Of a stretch of 64,000 nucleotides of DNA, positions 37,715 through 46,313 are shown one piece after another (position 1 is the first letter of the stretch; the number at the start of each line of letters is the position of its first letter). The stretch spans positions 124,001-188,000 of the forward strand of contig JAJCXR010000048.1 in NCBI GenBank assembly GCA_029263315.1, read 5' to 3'. A program made the position numbers and the translations under genes. Below the pieces are notes generated by a model that made no database searches, was not told where the DNA came from, and saw only the letters and a list, made by a program, of their open reading frames with translations. The stretch comes from Acidobacteriota bacterium. GTDB taxonomy: Bacteria; Acidobacteriota; Thermoanaerobaculia; Multivoradales; J023.

Positions 37715-40696
37715 TTGTCAAGACGTGCATTGGACGCACCCGCCGCCGGTGCTGTGCCGGAGGGCTGCCTCTTTCCCCACTTCGTTTGCCGGGTGGCCGG
37801 TCTACCCGGCGATGTCCTGGTCAGCCTGCGGGCCAGCGGTGCAATGGCATCCTTCGACGAGGTGTTGCGCTTGGAAGCGGCACTCAAAGAGCAGGCCACG
37901 CCCCTCACGGACATCCTCTTCCAGGCTATTGAAGGACAGGAGGACGTCGCCATCCGCCGTGCCCTGCTGCGCCTCAAGCGGGACGCGCACAACATGCGCT
38001 CTACCCCCGAGCGTCACTTCGAGACGGCGTCGACGGTGCTCGATGCTTCCGAACAGCAAACCTGGCAACGGTTTGCCGCGCTGCTCGAGCAGCATGACGC
38101 TACCTGGAAGCGCTATCGTCAACTCTACGTCGACGAAGTCGCTACCATTCGCTCACGTTTTCAAGGTTTGGTGAACGCCGAGTCGTTCCGTCACGGCCTG
38201 TTGCTATCGAGCCGCAGCCTGTCCGATCAGGTGGAGCGCTATCGACGCGCCTCGCCCAAGAAACCCAAGGCCAAGGAACGGCAGGTCGAGCGTAGTCTGA
38301 TGAGGTACATCTCGCGCACGGTGATGAAAGCCACCCCCTTCAGCACCCTCTGCTCCCTGCTCCCCGGCCGCTGGACCGCCGACGCCACGGCCCCGCGTTT
38401 CGACGGCCCGGCCAACCGGCAAACGAGCCATATCCGGCTCAACAAATCCATCTATGCCCGCCTGTTGAGCCGCATCTTGGTGCGCCCAGCCATTCGTCGG
38501 CATCTCTGCGTCGAGCTCAATCCCACCCTCGAGCGGGATGTCGCACCGGCTTCCGAGGCCATCGACCAGCCCCCTTGGGTGCTGCTCAGCGCCGAAGGCA
38601 ATACGGAAGTCTTCCACCGCCTCGCCCACCCGGTGGTGGACCTGCTGCACGGGCATCTGAGCACCACGGGCCCCATTCCTCTCGGCCAGTTGGTGAACGC
38701 TCTGGCCAACCACCCGGACATCGACACCGACAGCGAGCAAGCGGCGGCCTTCATCGAGCATCTGCTGAAGATCGGCCTGCTGCGATTCCGTCTCGGCATC
38801 GGTGAGCAGGAGGTCCACTGGGACGCCCCCTTGGGCGCCCTCTTGGCCGACATCGACGACGATCTGGCCCGCGGTGTACGACGCTTCCTGACCGAGCTGA
38901 GGGCCCTCGTCGACGGTTACGGCACGGCCGATTTGGCCACCCGACGTCGTAAGCTGGAGGACAGCCATCGCCTGTTGCGCAGCTTCTTCGCCGAGATCGG
39001 CGCTCCGCCGCCGGGGCCGAGCTTCGAGGTCTTTTACGAGGATGCCAGCGGCTCCGCCAGCCTGCAGATGGCCAGCGACGGCCTGCAAGAGGTGCTCAAG
39101 GACTACGTCGCCTGGACCTCACGCTTGGCCTGGCCACGGGGAGAGCAGGCCAACATGCGCCGTTTTTTCGAGACCTACTACCCCACCGGACAACCGGTGC
39201 CCCTGCTGCGCTTCTATGAGGACTACTACCGCCAGCACTTCAAAGAGCACCTAGCCCATGGGCAGCGGGGAGGGCCCCAGGAAAGTGACCACCGGCCGGA
39301 GGACGCAGAGACGGAGACCGTAGATCCAGCGAATGTGGGATCGGAGACTGTTGAATTGGAGACTGTGGAATCGGAGTCCGTGGATTCGAATATGGGATCG
39401 GAGACGGTGGGATCGGAGACGGTGGGATCGGGGAACGGTGCGCCGGAAGGCCCGGCGACGCAGTCCCCTGGCTACGATCCCAACAACCCCTTCGACCTCG
39501 AGTACATCCGCCAACTGGACAGGGCCGTCAAGGGCATGCATGCCCTGTTGCAAGAGCGCTGGCAGGGCCAGCCGGAGGCCGAAGCCCTCGAGCTGACCCA
39601 AGACGACTTCGCCGGCATCTTGGCGGAATTGCCGCCGGCCAACGAGAGGGTGCGCTCCGCCACCTTCTTCGCCCAATACCTGCCCGATCTGGACGGCCAG
39701 GGCACCTCCGCCCTGGTGACCCGCAGCTACCTGGCGGGCTACGGCAAATACTTCTCCCGCTTCCTCTACCTGCTGCCGGAGCAAATCCATCACCACCTCC
39801 TGGACCTCAACCGGCGGCGGAGCGAGCAAATGCTGGCGGAGATCTGTGGCGACGCCAACTTCAACGCCAATTTGCACCCCCCGATGGTGCCCTGGGAGCT
39901 CAGCTACCCGACCGGCGAAAGCGGTGTCGCCGAGCAGCAGATCCGCACCTCGGAGGTGGACGTGGAGATGGATCCCGACAGCCCCCACCGCCTGCGGCTG
40001 CGCCATCGTCGGGCCGACAAGGTGGTGATCCCGGTGGACCTCGGCTTCCTCAATCCCCGCATGCGGCCTCCCCTCTTCCAACTGCTCACCCGTTTTGCCC
40101 CGGCCGACAACTTCACGATGATGATTCCGGAGCTGCCTCGGGACGGCGAGGCGCCACCGCCGGTGCTCTACCGGCCGCGCATCGTCTATCGGCAGCGGCT
40201 GGTACTGGCCCGTCGTCAGTGGCGGGTGGCCGGCGACATTTTCCCCCTGGCCAGCTCCGAGGATGCGGTGGAGTATTTCGCACGCATGCAGCGCTGGCGG
40301 GTCGGCATCGGTCTGCCGCGGGAGGTCTTTGTACGCATCCACGTGCTCGGCACCAAGGTCCCGGAGCCAACACCAACTCCGGCACCGGGCGTCACCCCAG
40401 ACGATCCCGTAGCCGAAACGCCGGGGGGTGCGGCCGCCGTCGAGCCCCAAAAGATCAAAGGTCCCAGCGGCGTGCGCGAGCACCTCTACAAACCTCAGTA
40501 CATCGACTTCGCCAATCCCCTCCTGGTGGAGTTGCTGGGACGCGGGGCGGAAAACCTGAGCCGTTACTATTTGGTCTTCGAGGAGTGCCTGCCACACCGT
40601 CAGCAATTCCTCACCGACGATCAGCACCCCTATGCCACGGAGCTGATCCTGCAGGTGGATATGGACCAACCGGCGTCGCCTGAGGCGCCCCTTTGA
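37715..40696 (+). CDS. lanB: Lantibiotic dehydratase, glutamylation part of a split LanB
   Basis: The product (about 993 aa) belongs to the LanB N-terminal family, which uses glutamyl-tRNA to glutamylate Ser/Thr of a precursor before elimination. The diagnostic stretch YISRTVMKATPFSTLCSLLPG is at about residue 200 (arginine-, lysine- and phenylalanine-rich core), with SHIRLNKSIYARLL after it and HPPMVPWELSYP and FLNPRMRPPLFQLLTRF in the second half. TTG 37715 is preferred because GGAG lies 8 nt before it; TTG 37661 would add 18 residues and has no ribosome binding site. A low-complexity acidic insertion (about 39310-39440) made of ETVGS-type steps interrupts the domain. The elimination domain is absent and is encoded by the next gene, which overlaps the stop (TGATG). 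Confidence 0.9.
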   Translation: MSRRALDAPAAGAVPEGCLFPHFVCRVAGLPGDVLVSLRASGAMASFDEVLRLEAALKEQATPLTDILFQAIEGQEDVAIRRALLRLKRDAHNMRSTPERHFETASTVLDASEQQTWQRFAALLEQHDATWKRYRQLYVDEVATIRSRFQGLVNAESFRHGLLLSSRSLSDQVERYRRASPKKPKAKERQVERSLMRYISRTVMKATPFSTLCSLLPGRWTADATAPRFDGPANRQTSHIRLNKSIYARLLSRILVRPAIRRHLCVELNPTLERDVAPASEAIDQPPWVLLSAEGNTEVFHRLAHPVVDLLHGHLSTTGPIPLGQLVNALANHPDIDTDSEQAAAFIEHLLKIGLLRFRLGIGEQEVHWDAPLGALLADIDDDLARGVRRFLTELRALVDGYGTADLATRRRKLEDSHRLLRSFFAEIGAPPPGPSFEVFYEDASGSASLQMASDGLQEVLKDYVAWTSRLAWPRGEQANMRRFFETYYPTGQPVPLLRFYEDYYRQHFKEHLAHGQRGGPQESDHRPEDAETETVDPANVGSETVELETVESESVDSNMGSETVGSETVGSGNGAPEGPATQSPGYDPNNPFDLEYIRQLDRAVKGMHALLQERWQGQPEAEALELTQDDFAGILAELPPANERVRSATFFAQYLPDLDGQGTSALVTRSYLAGYGKYFSRFLYLLPEQIHHHLLDLNRRRSEQMLAEICGDANFNANLHPPMVPWELSYPTGESGVAEQQIRTSEVDVEMDPDSPHRLRLRHRRADKVVIPVDLGFLNPRMRPPLFQLLTRFAPADNFTMMIPELPRDGEAPPPVLYRPRIVYRQRLVLARRQWRVAGDIFPLASSEDAVEYFARMQRWRVGIGLPREVFVRIHVLGTKVPEPTPTPAPGVTPDDPVAETPGGAAAVEPQKIKGPSGVREHLYKPQYIDFANPLLVELLGRGAENLSRYYLVFEECLPHRQQFLTDDQHPYATELILQVDMDQPASPEAPL
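39334..39432 (+). repeat. 15-bp minisatellite inside the dehydratase gene
   Basis: Degenerate 15-bp units of the type GGATCGGAGACGGTG are tandemly arrayed in frame and encode G-S-E-T-V / E-S-E-S-V steps; the last copies are identical. Confidence 0.8.
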
Positions 40697-41640
40697 TGTC
40701 CTCCGACGGTCGACGGCAGTCCGCCGGTTGGCTCACCGCCCACCTGACCTTCGACGGCGAGCTTTGCGGCGCCGAAGCGGACCGGCTCCTGGTGCATGTG
40801 GTGGCACCCCTGGAACAACGCTTGACCGCCGATCGTCGTATCGACCGCTTTTTCTTCCTGCGCTACAACGTGCCCGGCAACCATCTGCGGCTGCGATTCG
40901 GCGACCTCACCACCGAGTCTCGCCGCCGGGCGGTGCAAGAGGCCGTCGCCGAGGCGGTCACCGCGGCGGCCGAGGTGCGCTCCTTGGAATGGCACGGCTA
41001 CGAACCCGAGGTGGAGCGCTACGGCGGCCCGGTGGGCGTACGGCTGGCGGAGGATCTGTTTGTCGACGCCAGCCGTGTCGCCCTCGAGCTGATGCACAAA
41101 TTCACCCCCGGCGATCGCGCTTCCCGCCTCGGCAAGGGTTTGCTCACCACCCTGGTGCTGCTGCGGGTCTTCGCCGGTGATCGCCGGGACGCCGCCAAGC
41201 TGGCCCATTACTATGCCGTGGCCTATCTGCACACCCGGTTAGCGGACGAGGCCAGCCGCCAACGCTTGAGCGACGCCTTCGCCCAAGGCTTCGATCGCCA
41301 GGCCAATCGACTGGCGGAATTTGTCGAGGCGGCCTGGGGGGCCATGGAGCAGGAGGCCTCCTTGACCCCCGAGCTCGATGCCTACCACCAAGCCATGGTA
41401 GGCCACCGCGATGGTCTGCGGGCGGCCTGCCGTCAAGGCAGCCTGCGCTTCGACGGCCAGCCGACGGACGATTGGGGGGCCGCCATCTGGCGCCTGGTTC
41501 CGAGCTATCTCCACATGATGAACAATCGTCTGGGCATCGAGCTCGAGGAGGAGGCCTACTTGGCGTCCCTGATCCATCTCACCTTGTCCCGCGGCGACGA
41601 CCGGGCCGCCAAGACTTCAACGGGAGCGTCCGACAGTTGA
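40696..41640 (+). CDS. LanB elimination-domain protein (SpaB_C / thiopeptide-type biosynthesis domain)
   Basis: ATG 40696 overlaps the final A of the upstream TGA. The 314-residue protein matches the C-terminal domain of LanB dehydratases, which removes glutamate to give dehydroalanine and dehydrobutyrine. Landmarks are the N-terminal SAGWLTAHLTFDG, the RFFFLRYNVPGNHLRLRF core with conserved Arg and His, and YEPEVERYGGPVGVRLAEDL. It is free-standing, as in thiopeptide systems and in some class I lanthipeptide systems such as the pinensins. The neighbouring LanC and the absence of YcaO or cycloaddition genes favour a lanthipeptide product. The precursor gene starts 27 nt downstream. Confidence 0.9.
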   Translation: MSSDGRRQSAGWLTAHLTFDGELCGAEADRLLVHVVAPLEQRLTADRRIDRFFFLRYNVPGNHLRLRFGDLTTESRRRAVQEAVAEAVTAAAEVRSLEWHGYEPEVERYGGPVGVRLAEDLFVDASRVALELMHKFTPGDRASRLGKGLLTTLVLLRVFAGDRRDAAKLAHYYAVAYLHTRLADEASRQRLSDAFAQGFDRQANRLAEFVEAAWGAMEQEASLTPELDAYHQAMVGHRDGLRAACRQGSLRFDGQPTDDWGAAIWRLVPSYLHMMNNRLGIELEEEAYLASLIHLTLSRGDDRAAKTSTGASDS

Positions 41641-41667
41641 CCACACCACACCAAATTGGAGAGAACC

Positions 41668-42003
41668 ATGAAGAAACTGAAACTCGATCTCGATGACTTG
41701 AAGGTCGAATCCTTCCAAACCACCCCCGAGGCGCCGCAGGCGGGCCAAGGCACGGTGGTGGGTTTTATCACCCAAGACCTGACCCTGTGCGATGAGTGCA
41801 CCAGCTTGACCTGCGGCAGCACCTGCGGCAGCACCTGCGGTAGCACCTGTGGCAGCACCTGTGGCAGCACCTGTGGCAGCAGCTGTGGCGGCACGTGCTC
41901 CACCTGCTCCGTCAGCTGCAATGGCGGCTGTAACGGCGCCACCTGTACCCCCGGCTGTACGACGGATTTCCTGTGCTATATCTGCACGGACTACCGCTGC
42001 TAG
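41668..42003 (+). CDS. lanA: Cys-rich lanthipeptide precursor with C-G-S-T repeats
   Basis: ATG 41668 is preceded by GGAGAG at 5-6 nt; the TTG at 41656 in the same frame overlaps that site and is rejected. The 111-residue peptide has a leader beginning MKKLKLDLDDLKVESFQTT, a type found in pinensin-like class I lanthipeptide leaders. An Ala/Gln/Gly segment (APQAGQGTVVG) may hold the cleavage site. The rest, from about LCDEC onward, contains 18 Cys and about 25 Ser/Thr. Its centre is an array of seven C-x-x-x steps: five exact CGST, then CGSS and CGGT. Less regular Cys motifs (CSTCSVSC, CNGGC, CYIC) follow, and it ends in Cys. Position between dehydratase and cyclase genes makes it their substrate. 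The exact ring pattern cannot be predicted. Confidence 0.9.
   Translation: MKKLKLDLDDLKVESFQTTPEAPQAGQGTVVGFITQDLTLCDECTSLTCGSTCGSTCGSTCGSTCGSTCGSSCGGTCSTCSVSCNGGCNGATCTPGCTTDFLCYICTDYRC
41812..41895 (+). repeat. 12-bp tandem repeat encoding the C-G-S-T array
   Basis: Seven 12-bp units of TGCGGCAGCACC type are in tandem; the first two are identical, and most differences in the others are at third codon positions. The array can expand or contract without breaking the frame. Confidence 0.92.
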
Positions 42004-42011
42004 ACACCCCT

Positions 42012-42031
42012 CGGCGGTTCTAGAATCGCCG
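42012..42031 (+). terminator. Stem-loop just after the precursor gene
   Basis: CGGCGGTTC and GAATCGCCG form an 8- to 9-bp stem including one G-U pair, 8 nt after the precursor stop. No T-run follows. It may stabilise the precursor mRNA or act as a leaky attenuator before the cyclase gene. Confidence 0.45.
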
Positions 42032-42111
42032 GCTGACTCCTCGACTCGACGGCCCTCCCGTTGAAGACTGGCCATCGTCGGGAAGCGGGCGCCACGTGCC
42101 CTTGACATCGA

Positions 42112-42143
42112 CAGAGTGCTTTCCCTGTATCCTTCCCCTGTAT
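42112..42143 (+). promoter_or_regulatory. Possible promoter of the cyclase gene
   Basis: A consensus-like TTGACA at 42112 lies 75 nt before the cyclase GTG. The -10 is less certain: TGTATC or TATCCT starting at 42136-42138. A direct repeat CCCTGTATCCTT follows at 42133 and 42146. It would allow cyclase and export genes to be expressed separately from the precursor. Confidence 0.4.
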
Positions 42144-42191
42144 CCTTTGCCTGCTGAACGTTTCCTTTGACCGCACAGCTGAGAGGCCCCC

Positions 42192-44204
42192 GTGAGCCAT
42201 CCCTCGAGCCAAGACTCCACCGTTTACCTCGACATCGCCCACCGCATCGGCCAGCGCATCGCTTCCCAAGGCCAATGGCAGGGGGAGGCCTGTGGCTGGC
42301 AGATCATGGCTCCGGACCCGACGGGCCAAAGCCGCGACTCGGTGCCCCAGCCCGCCACCGGCCTGCTCTACCAGGGCACCGCCGGCATCGCTTGGTTCTT
42401 GGCTCAGGTGGCCGCCGTCACCGACGACGACACCCTGCGCCGTACGGCGGCGGGGGGCCTGCGCCATGCCCTCAACACCGCCGAGCAGCTACCGGAGGCC
42501 AGCTTCGGTCTGCACAGCGGCCGCCTCGGTATCGCCTGGGTGGCCGCCCACCTGGCAGCGCTGCTCGACGAACCCGCCTGGCGTGAGGCTGCCTGGACGG
42601 TGCTTCAGCCGTGCCTCGGCAAGGCCTCCCAGGATCACAGCCTGGACGTCATCGGCGGCGCCGCCGGTGCGATTCCGGCCCTCTTGGAAATGCGCTCCCT
42701 GCTGCGCCGCGACGAGCCCCTGCAACTGGCCCGCGACCTGGGCGAGCATCTCTTGACGCAGGCCCACATGGAACCCGACGGTTGGTCCTGGGCGACGCTG
42801 CCCCGCGCCTCCTATCGCAACCTGGCCGGTTTGGCCCACGGCGCCGCTGGCATCGGCCTCGCCCTCCTCGAGCTGGCCCTGGCCAGCGGCGATGGCCGCT
42901 ACCGCTTCGCCGCCGAAATGGCATTTCTTTACGAACGCAACTGTTACGATCCGGAGCGGGAAAACTGGCCCGACTGGCGCAATATGCCGTTGTCGGAGAT
43001 GTACCAATTCGGTCGCATCGATCTGTTGAAAGATCTCTTACGCCAGGACAAGGCACCCCAGTACCGGCACCATTGCATGACTGCCTGGTGCCATGGCTCA
43101 CCGGGCGTCGGCCTCTCCCGTCTGCGGGCTTGGGAGCTCACCGGCCAGGAGCAATATTTGCAGGAAGCGCAGCAGGCCATGCGGTCGACCGCCCAGTCAT
43201 TGACACCACAGGCCCTGGAGCACAGTAATTTCTCCCTCTGCCACGGTGCCCTCGGCAACTGCGAGCTGCTGCTGCACGGCGCATCTATGCTGCAAGACGA
43301 CCAACTGCTCGCCAGGTGTCGACAGGTGGCGGATCATGGCGTCGCCACCTGGGAAACGACGGGGCGTCCTTGGCCCAGCGGCACCCTGGACGGTCAAAGC
43401 GATGCCAGCCTGTTGCTCGGTGAGGCGGGGGTCGGCAACTTTTATTTGCGTTTGGCGGCACCGTCGACCCCCTCACCGCTGTTGCTGCGGCCGTCGCACG
43501 ATGGGCAGGCAAGGCTTCCGACGAACGGTTTCAGCAGCCTGGCGACGGCCAGTGCCGACGCTTTTTTCCTGCGCAGCCGCCAACGTTGGCAGCGGCTCAG
43601 CGACGGTGCCTTCAGCTGGCCGCAGACGCAACCCAGCGACGAGCTCCCCCTGCAGGAGGCCCCCAGCCAACGGGCCTACGGGGCATTCCTCTCCTTTCTA
43701 GAGCACGTCGAGGACAGCCGGCGGCAGCTCTACGAAGATGCGTGGATCGTCGAGCGCCGCGCCTACGAGGCCCAAGACAAGATCGAAGACTTCACCCAAG
43801 AATCCCTGCGCGCCTTGATCCGTCCCAGCTGGCAGGATCTGTCCCTCGACCACTGCACCTTTCGCCTGGCCGCCGATGCCCAGTTGGTGACCACCCAATA
43901 CGCTTGGCCCAAGGATGTCTCCGCCGAAGACGGGATCGTCGACGCCGACTTCCCCCCCGGCGCCCAAGAGACGGCCTACCTGTTGCTGCGACTCCATCAG
44001 CGGTTACAGGCTCGTCCCCTGGGGCGCTTTGCTGCCGCCATTCTCGGCGAGCTGGAGAACGGTGCCGCCCTGCAGGATCTGATCCGCACCATCGCCGAGG
44101 CGGTGGGGACCGACGATCCGGCCACCATCACCCCCACCGTCCTGCAACAACTCGGACAGCTCTACGCCGTCGGGTTCATCGACGCCTCCCAGCCCGAGGC
44201 CTGA
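42192..44204 (+). CDS. lanC: LanC-like lanthionine cyclase with a C-terminal extension
   Basis: GTG 42192 follows GAGAGG at about 6 nt. Residues 1 to about 430 are a LanC-type alpha/alpha-toroid that adds Cys thiols to dehydro-residues. The zinc ligands are visible as Cys300 in AWCHGSPGVG, and Cys350/His351 in SLCHGALGNCELL; LAHGAAGIGLALLELAL carries the earlier His-Gly motif. The protein is 670 residues, well above the usual 400-450. The extra 200-240 residues end in RFAAAILGELENGAALQDLI followed by LQQLGQLYAVGFID, which looks like a small winged-helix domain (PqqD/RRE-like) and might bind the leader. This is inference. It is 10 nt upstream of the exporter gene. Confidence 0.9.
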   Translation: MSHPSSQDSTVYLDIAHRIGQRIASQGQWQGEACGWQIMAPDPTGQSRDSVPQPATGLLYQGTAGIAWFLAQVAAVTDDDTLRRTAAGGLRHALNTAEQLPEASFGLHSGRLGIAWVAAHLAALLDEPAWREAAWTVLQPCLGKASQDHSLDVIGGAAGAIPALLEMRSLLRRDEPLQLARDLGEHLLTQAHMEPDGWSWATLPRASYRNLAGLAHGAAGIGLALLELALASGDGRYRFAAEMAFLYERNCYDPERENWPDWRNMPLSEMYQFGRIDLLKDLLRQDKAPQYRHHCMTAWCHGSPGVGLSRLRAWELTGQEQYLQEAQQAMRSTAQSLTPQALEHSNFSLCHGALGNCELLLHGASMLQDDQLLARCRQVADHGVATWETTGRPWPSGTLDGQSDASLLLGEAGVGNFYLRLAAPSTPSPLLLRPSHDGQARLPTNGFSSLATASADAFFLRSRQRWQRLSDGAFSWPQTQPSDELPLQEAPSQRAYGAFLSFLEHVEDSRRQLYEDAWIVERRAYEAQDKIEDFTQESLRALIRPSWQDLSLDHCTFRLAADAQLVTTQYAWPKDVSAEDGIVDADFPPGAQETAYLLLRLHQRLQARPLGRFAAAILGELENGAALQDLIRTIAEAVGTDDPATITPTVLQQLGQLYAVGFIDASQPEA

Positions 44205-44213
44205 GCCGTCGCC

Positions 44214-46043
44214 GTGAGCCACACCGCCGACCACATCGCCAAACCTGCGCCCGTCCGTGCCACCCCAGGCCTGCGGCAAGCGGGGCGCCAGATGGTGCGT
44301 TTGATGCGGGTGGTGCGGCCGTTCTGGTCACCGTTCCTGCGCGGCATTCTGGTCGCCCTGATCCTCGGTGGGGTGAGCATGGTCACCCCTTGGGGCACCA
44401 AGCTGCTGGTCGACGAGGTCTATCCCGATCAGGACAGCGCCCTGATGCACGTCGTCGTCTTGGGTTTGCTGGCTTTCGGGCTAGCCACCACCTTGATGGG
44501 GGGCCTGCACAGTTATTTCAGCCTGTTCATCAATACCCACCTCAGCAACTCCACCCGGCTGATGTTCTTCAACCATCTGCAACATCTGCCGATGCGCTTC
44601 TACGACACCCACCAGGTGGGGGAAATCAACAGCCGCTTCCAAGACATGGGTCGCGCTTTGGAAGCCATTGGCCGGGTCATCCATACGGTGTTCGTGCAGG
44701 GCATCTACTTGCTGTTGGTGCCGCCGGTCCTCTTCTACCTGGACTGGCGCTTGGCCGCCATCGCCTTGATCAGCGTCCCCCTCACCGCCTCTCTCACCGC
44801 CTTCACCGGCGCCTTGATGCGCCGTCGCTGGCAACGGGCCTCCGAAGCCTTCGCCGACCTCAACGCCTTCCAGATCGAGACTTTGAGCCATGTGCGGACC
44901 TTCAAGACCATGGCCCTCGAAAACTCCATCTATCGGCGGGCTCGCGGCATGATCGAGCACGCTTTGGCAGAGCAGTTGCGAGCCGGTGGCATGGCGCAGG
45001 GTTTCGGCGTCATCAACGGTGTGCTGCGGGGGCTCAACACCGCCCTTTTCACCTGGTTCGGCTGGCGCTTGATCCTGCGCGGTGACATGACCCTGGGGGA
45101 TTTCTTTGCTTTCTCCGCCTATCTGGGTTTCCTCTTCGGCCCAATCCAACAGCTCATCCAGCTGTTCTCCGACTTTCAGCAATCCGCCGTGCACTTGGAC
45201 CGCATGTGGGAGTATTTGGACGCCGAGCCGGAGCAGGATCCGGCCCTTGCCTTTGAGGTCTCCAAGGAAAAACCGCGACAGCTGCAAGGTAACTTCGAGC
45301 TGTCGCAAGTCACCTTCGGCTACCATGTTGAGCAACCGGTGCTGCGGGATATCGACCTCACCTTCGCCGCCGGTCAAGTGACCGCCGTGGTGGGGCTTAG
45401 CGGCTCCGGCAAGACCTCCCTGCTGCGCCTGCTGGCGGGCCTCGAGCGTCCCCAGCAAGGCACCGTCCGGGTCGATGGACAAACCATCGACGTGGCGATG
45501 CTGCCCGAGCTGCGAAGCCAAATCGCCGTCGTCTGGCAAGACGTCAGCCTGATCAAGGGTAGCCTGTGGGACAACCTCGTGCTGGGCTGTAACGCTGAAG
45601 ATGGCGGAGCTCCGCAAGACGACGAGGTCCAGCAAGCCATCGACCTCTGCGGCCTGCGATCGGTGGTCGACGACATGCCCGACGGCCTGGCGACCCACGT
45701 CGCCGAATGGGGTTCGAGCCTGTCGGCCGGGCAGCGACAACGGGTCGCCCTGGCCCGAGCCATGCTGCGCCGGGCCCCCATTCTGTTGCTCGACGAAGCC
45801 ACCGCCAACATCGATGTCGAAACCGAAATGGCCATCCTGCACCGGGTCTTCCGAGCCAAACGGCGGGCTGCCATCATTTTTGTCACCCATCGCCTGGCCA
45901 GCGCCACCCTGGCGGACCGCATCTGCGTCATGGAGGACGGACGGGTCATGGGCTTCGGCGACCACCACCAACTGATGGACACCTGTCCCACTTACCAGCG
46001 TCTGCAACAGGCCGCCGGGGGCACTCCGGAGCTGACATCATGA
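44214..46043 (+). CDS. lanT: ABC exporter (fused permease/ATPase) for the lanthipeptide
   Basis: Starts at GTG 44214, 9 nt after the cyclase stop. The 609-residue protein has an N-terminal six-helix exporter domain (first helix near FLRGILVALILGGVSMV; conserved FNHLQHLPMRFYD and GEINSRFQDM). The C-terminal ATPase has Walker A VGLSGSGKTSLL, signature SLSAGQRQRVALARAML and Walker B ILLLDEATANID. The permease half starts after only about 35 residues, so there is no C39 leader-peptidase domain, and cleavage must be done by another protein. Likely exports the modified precursor. The stop overlaps the next ATG (ATGA). Confidence 0.9.
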   Translation: MSHTADHIAKPAPVRATPGLRQAGRQMVRLMRVVRPFWSPFLRGILVALILGGVSMVTPWGTKLLVDEVYPDQDSALMHVVVLGLLAFGLATTLMGGLHSYFSLFINTHLSNSTRLMFFNHLQHLPMRFYDTHQVGEINSRFQDMGRALEAIGRVIHTVFVQGIYLLLVPPVLFYLDWRLAAIALISVPLTASLTAFTGALMRRRWQRASEAFADLNAFQIETLSHVRTFKTMALENSIYRRARGMIEHALAEQLRAGGMAQGFGVINGVLRGLNTALFTWFGWRLILRGDMTLGDFFAFSAYLGFLFGPIQQLIQLFSDFQQSAVHLDRMWEYLDAEPEQDPALAFEVSKEKPRQLQGNFELSQVTFGYHVEQPVLRDIDLTFAAGQVTAVVGLSGSGKTSLLRLLAGLERPQQGTVRVDGQTIDVAMLPELRSQIAVVWQDVSLIKGSLWDNLVLGCNAEDGGAPQDDEVQQAIDLCGLRSVVDDMPDGLATHVAEWGSSLSAGQRQRVALARAMLRRAPILLLDEATANIDVETEMAILHRVFRAKRRAAIIFVTHRLASATLADRICVMEDGRVMGFGDHHQLMDTCPTYQRLQQAAGGTPELTS

Positions 46044-46312
46044 GCCCCAAGGGAAGCGACGACCTACCCCGCCTGCCGCAGCTCGACGACATGGCGCCCT
46101 TGGCCGCCTGGTTGTCTCGACACCTCCTCAAGGTCACCTTCCTGGTCTTGATTCTCTTGGCCCTCTGCCTGGCCTGGTTGCTGCGCAGCTACGGTTTCCA
46201 GCTCGACGCCGACGGTCTGAGGCGCACCGCCGCTGAGGTGCATTTCAGTCGCTCCAACAATCCCATCCCAGCCAACAGCTTCCGCCGCCCCAACCCCCCA
46301 CTGGGGCCCTAG
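46040..46312 (+). CDS. Small single-TM protein of the lanthipeptide operon
   Basis: ATG 46040 overlaps the exporter stop as ATGA. The 90-residue product has a cytoplasmic N-terminal segment, one hydrophobic helix (VTFLVLILLALCLAWLL) and a short C-terminal tail with Arg and Pro/Asn (PANSFRRPNPPLGP). No family is recognised. Its position between exporter and protease, overlapping both ends closely, suggests a part in export, assembly or immunity. It might be an accessory subunit of the transporter. Confidence 0.72.
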   Translation: MSPKGSDDLPRLPQLDDMAPLAAWLSRHLLKVTFLVLILLALCLAWLLRSYGFQLDADGLRRTAAEVHFSRSNNPIPANSFRRPNPPLGP

Positions 46313-46313
46313 G

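Noticed and set aside
37802..40669. Minus-strand open frames opposite LanB (e.g. 39251-40669)
   Set aside because: They are shadows of a gene with clear family motifs and show no recognisable domain.
40696..41640. Thiopeptide rather than lanthipeptide pathway, suggested by the free-standing elimination domain
   Set aside because: There are no YcaO, dehydrogenase or cycloaddition genes, while a LanC with intact zinc ligands is present.
41812..41895. CRISPR-like tandem repeat
   Set aside because: Units are 12 bp, contiguous, in frame and encode the precursor core; there are no spacers.
43586..45085. 499-codon plus-strand frame over the LanC/exporter junction
   Set aside because: It is Arg/Pro-rich out-of-frame translation of two well-supported genes.
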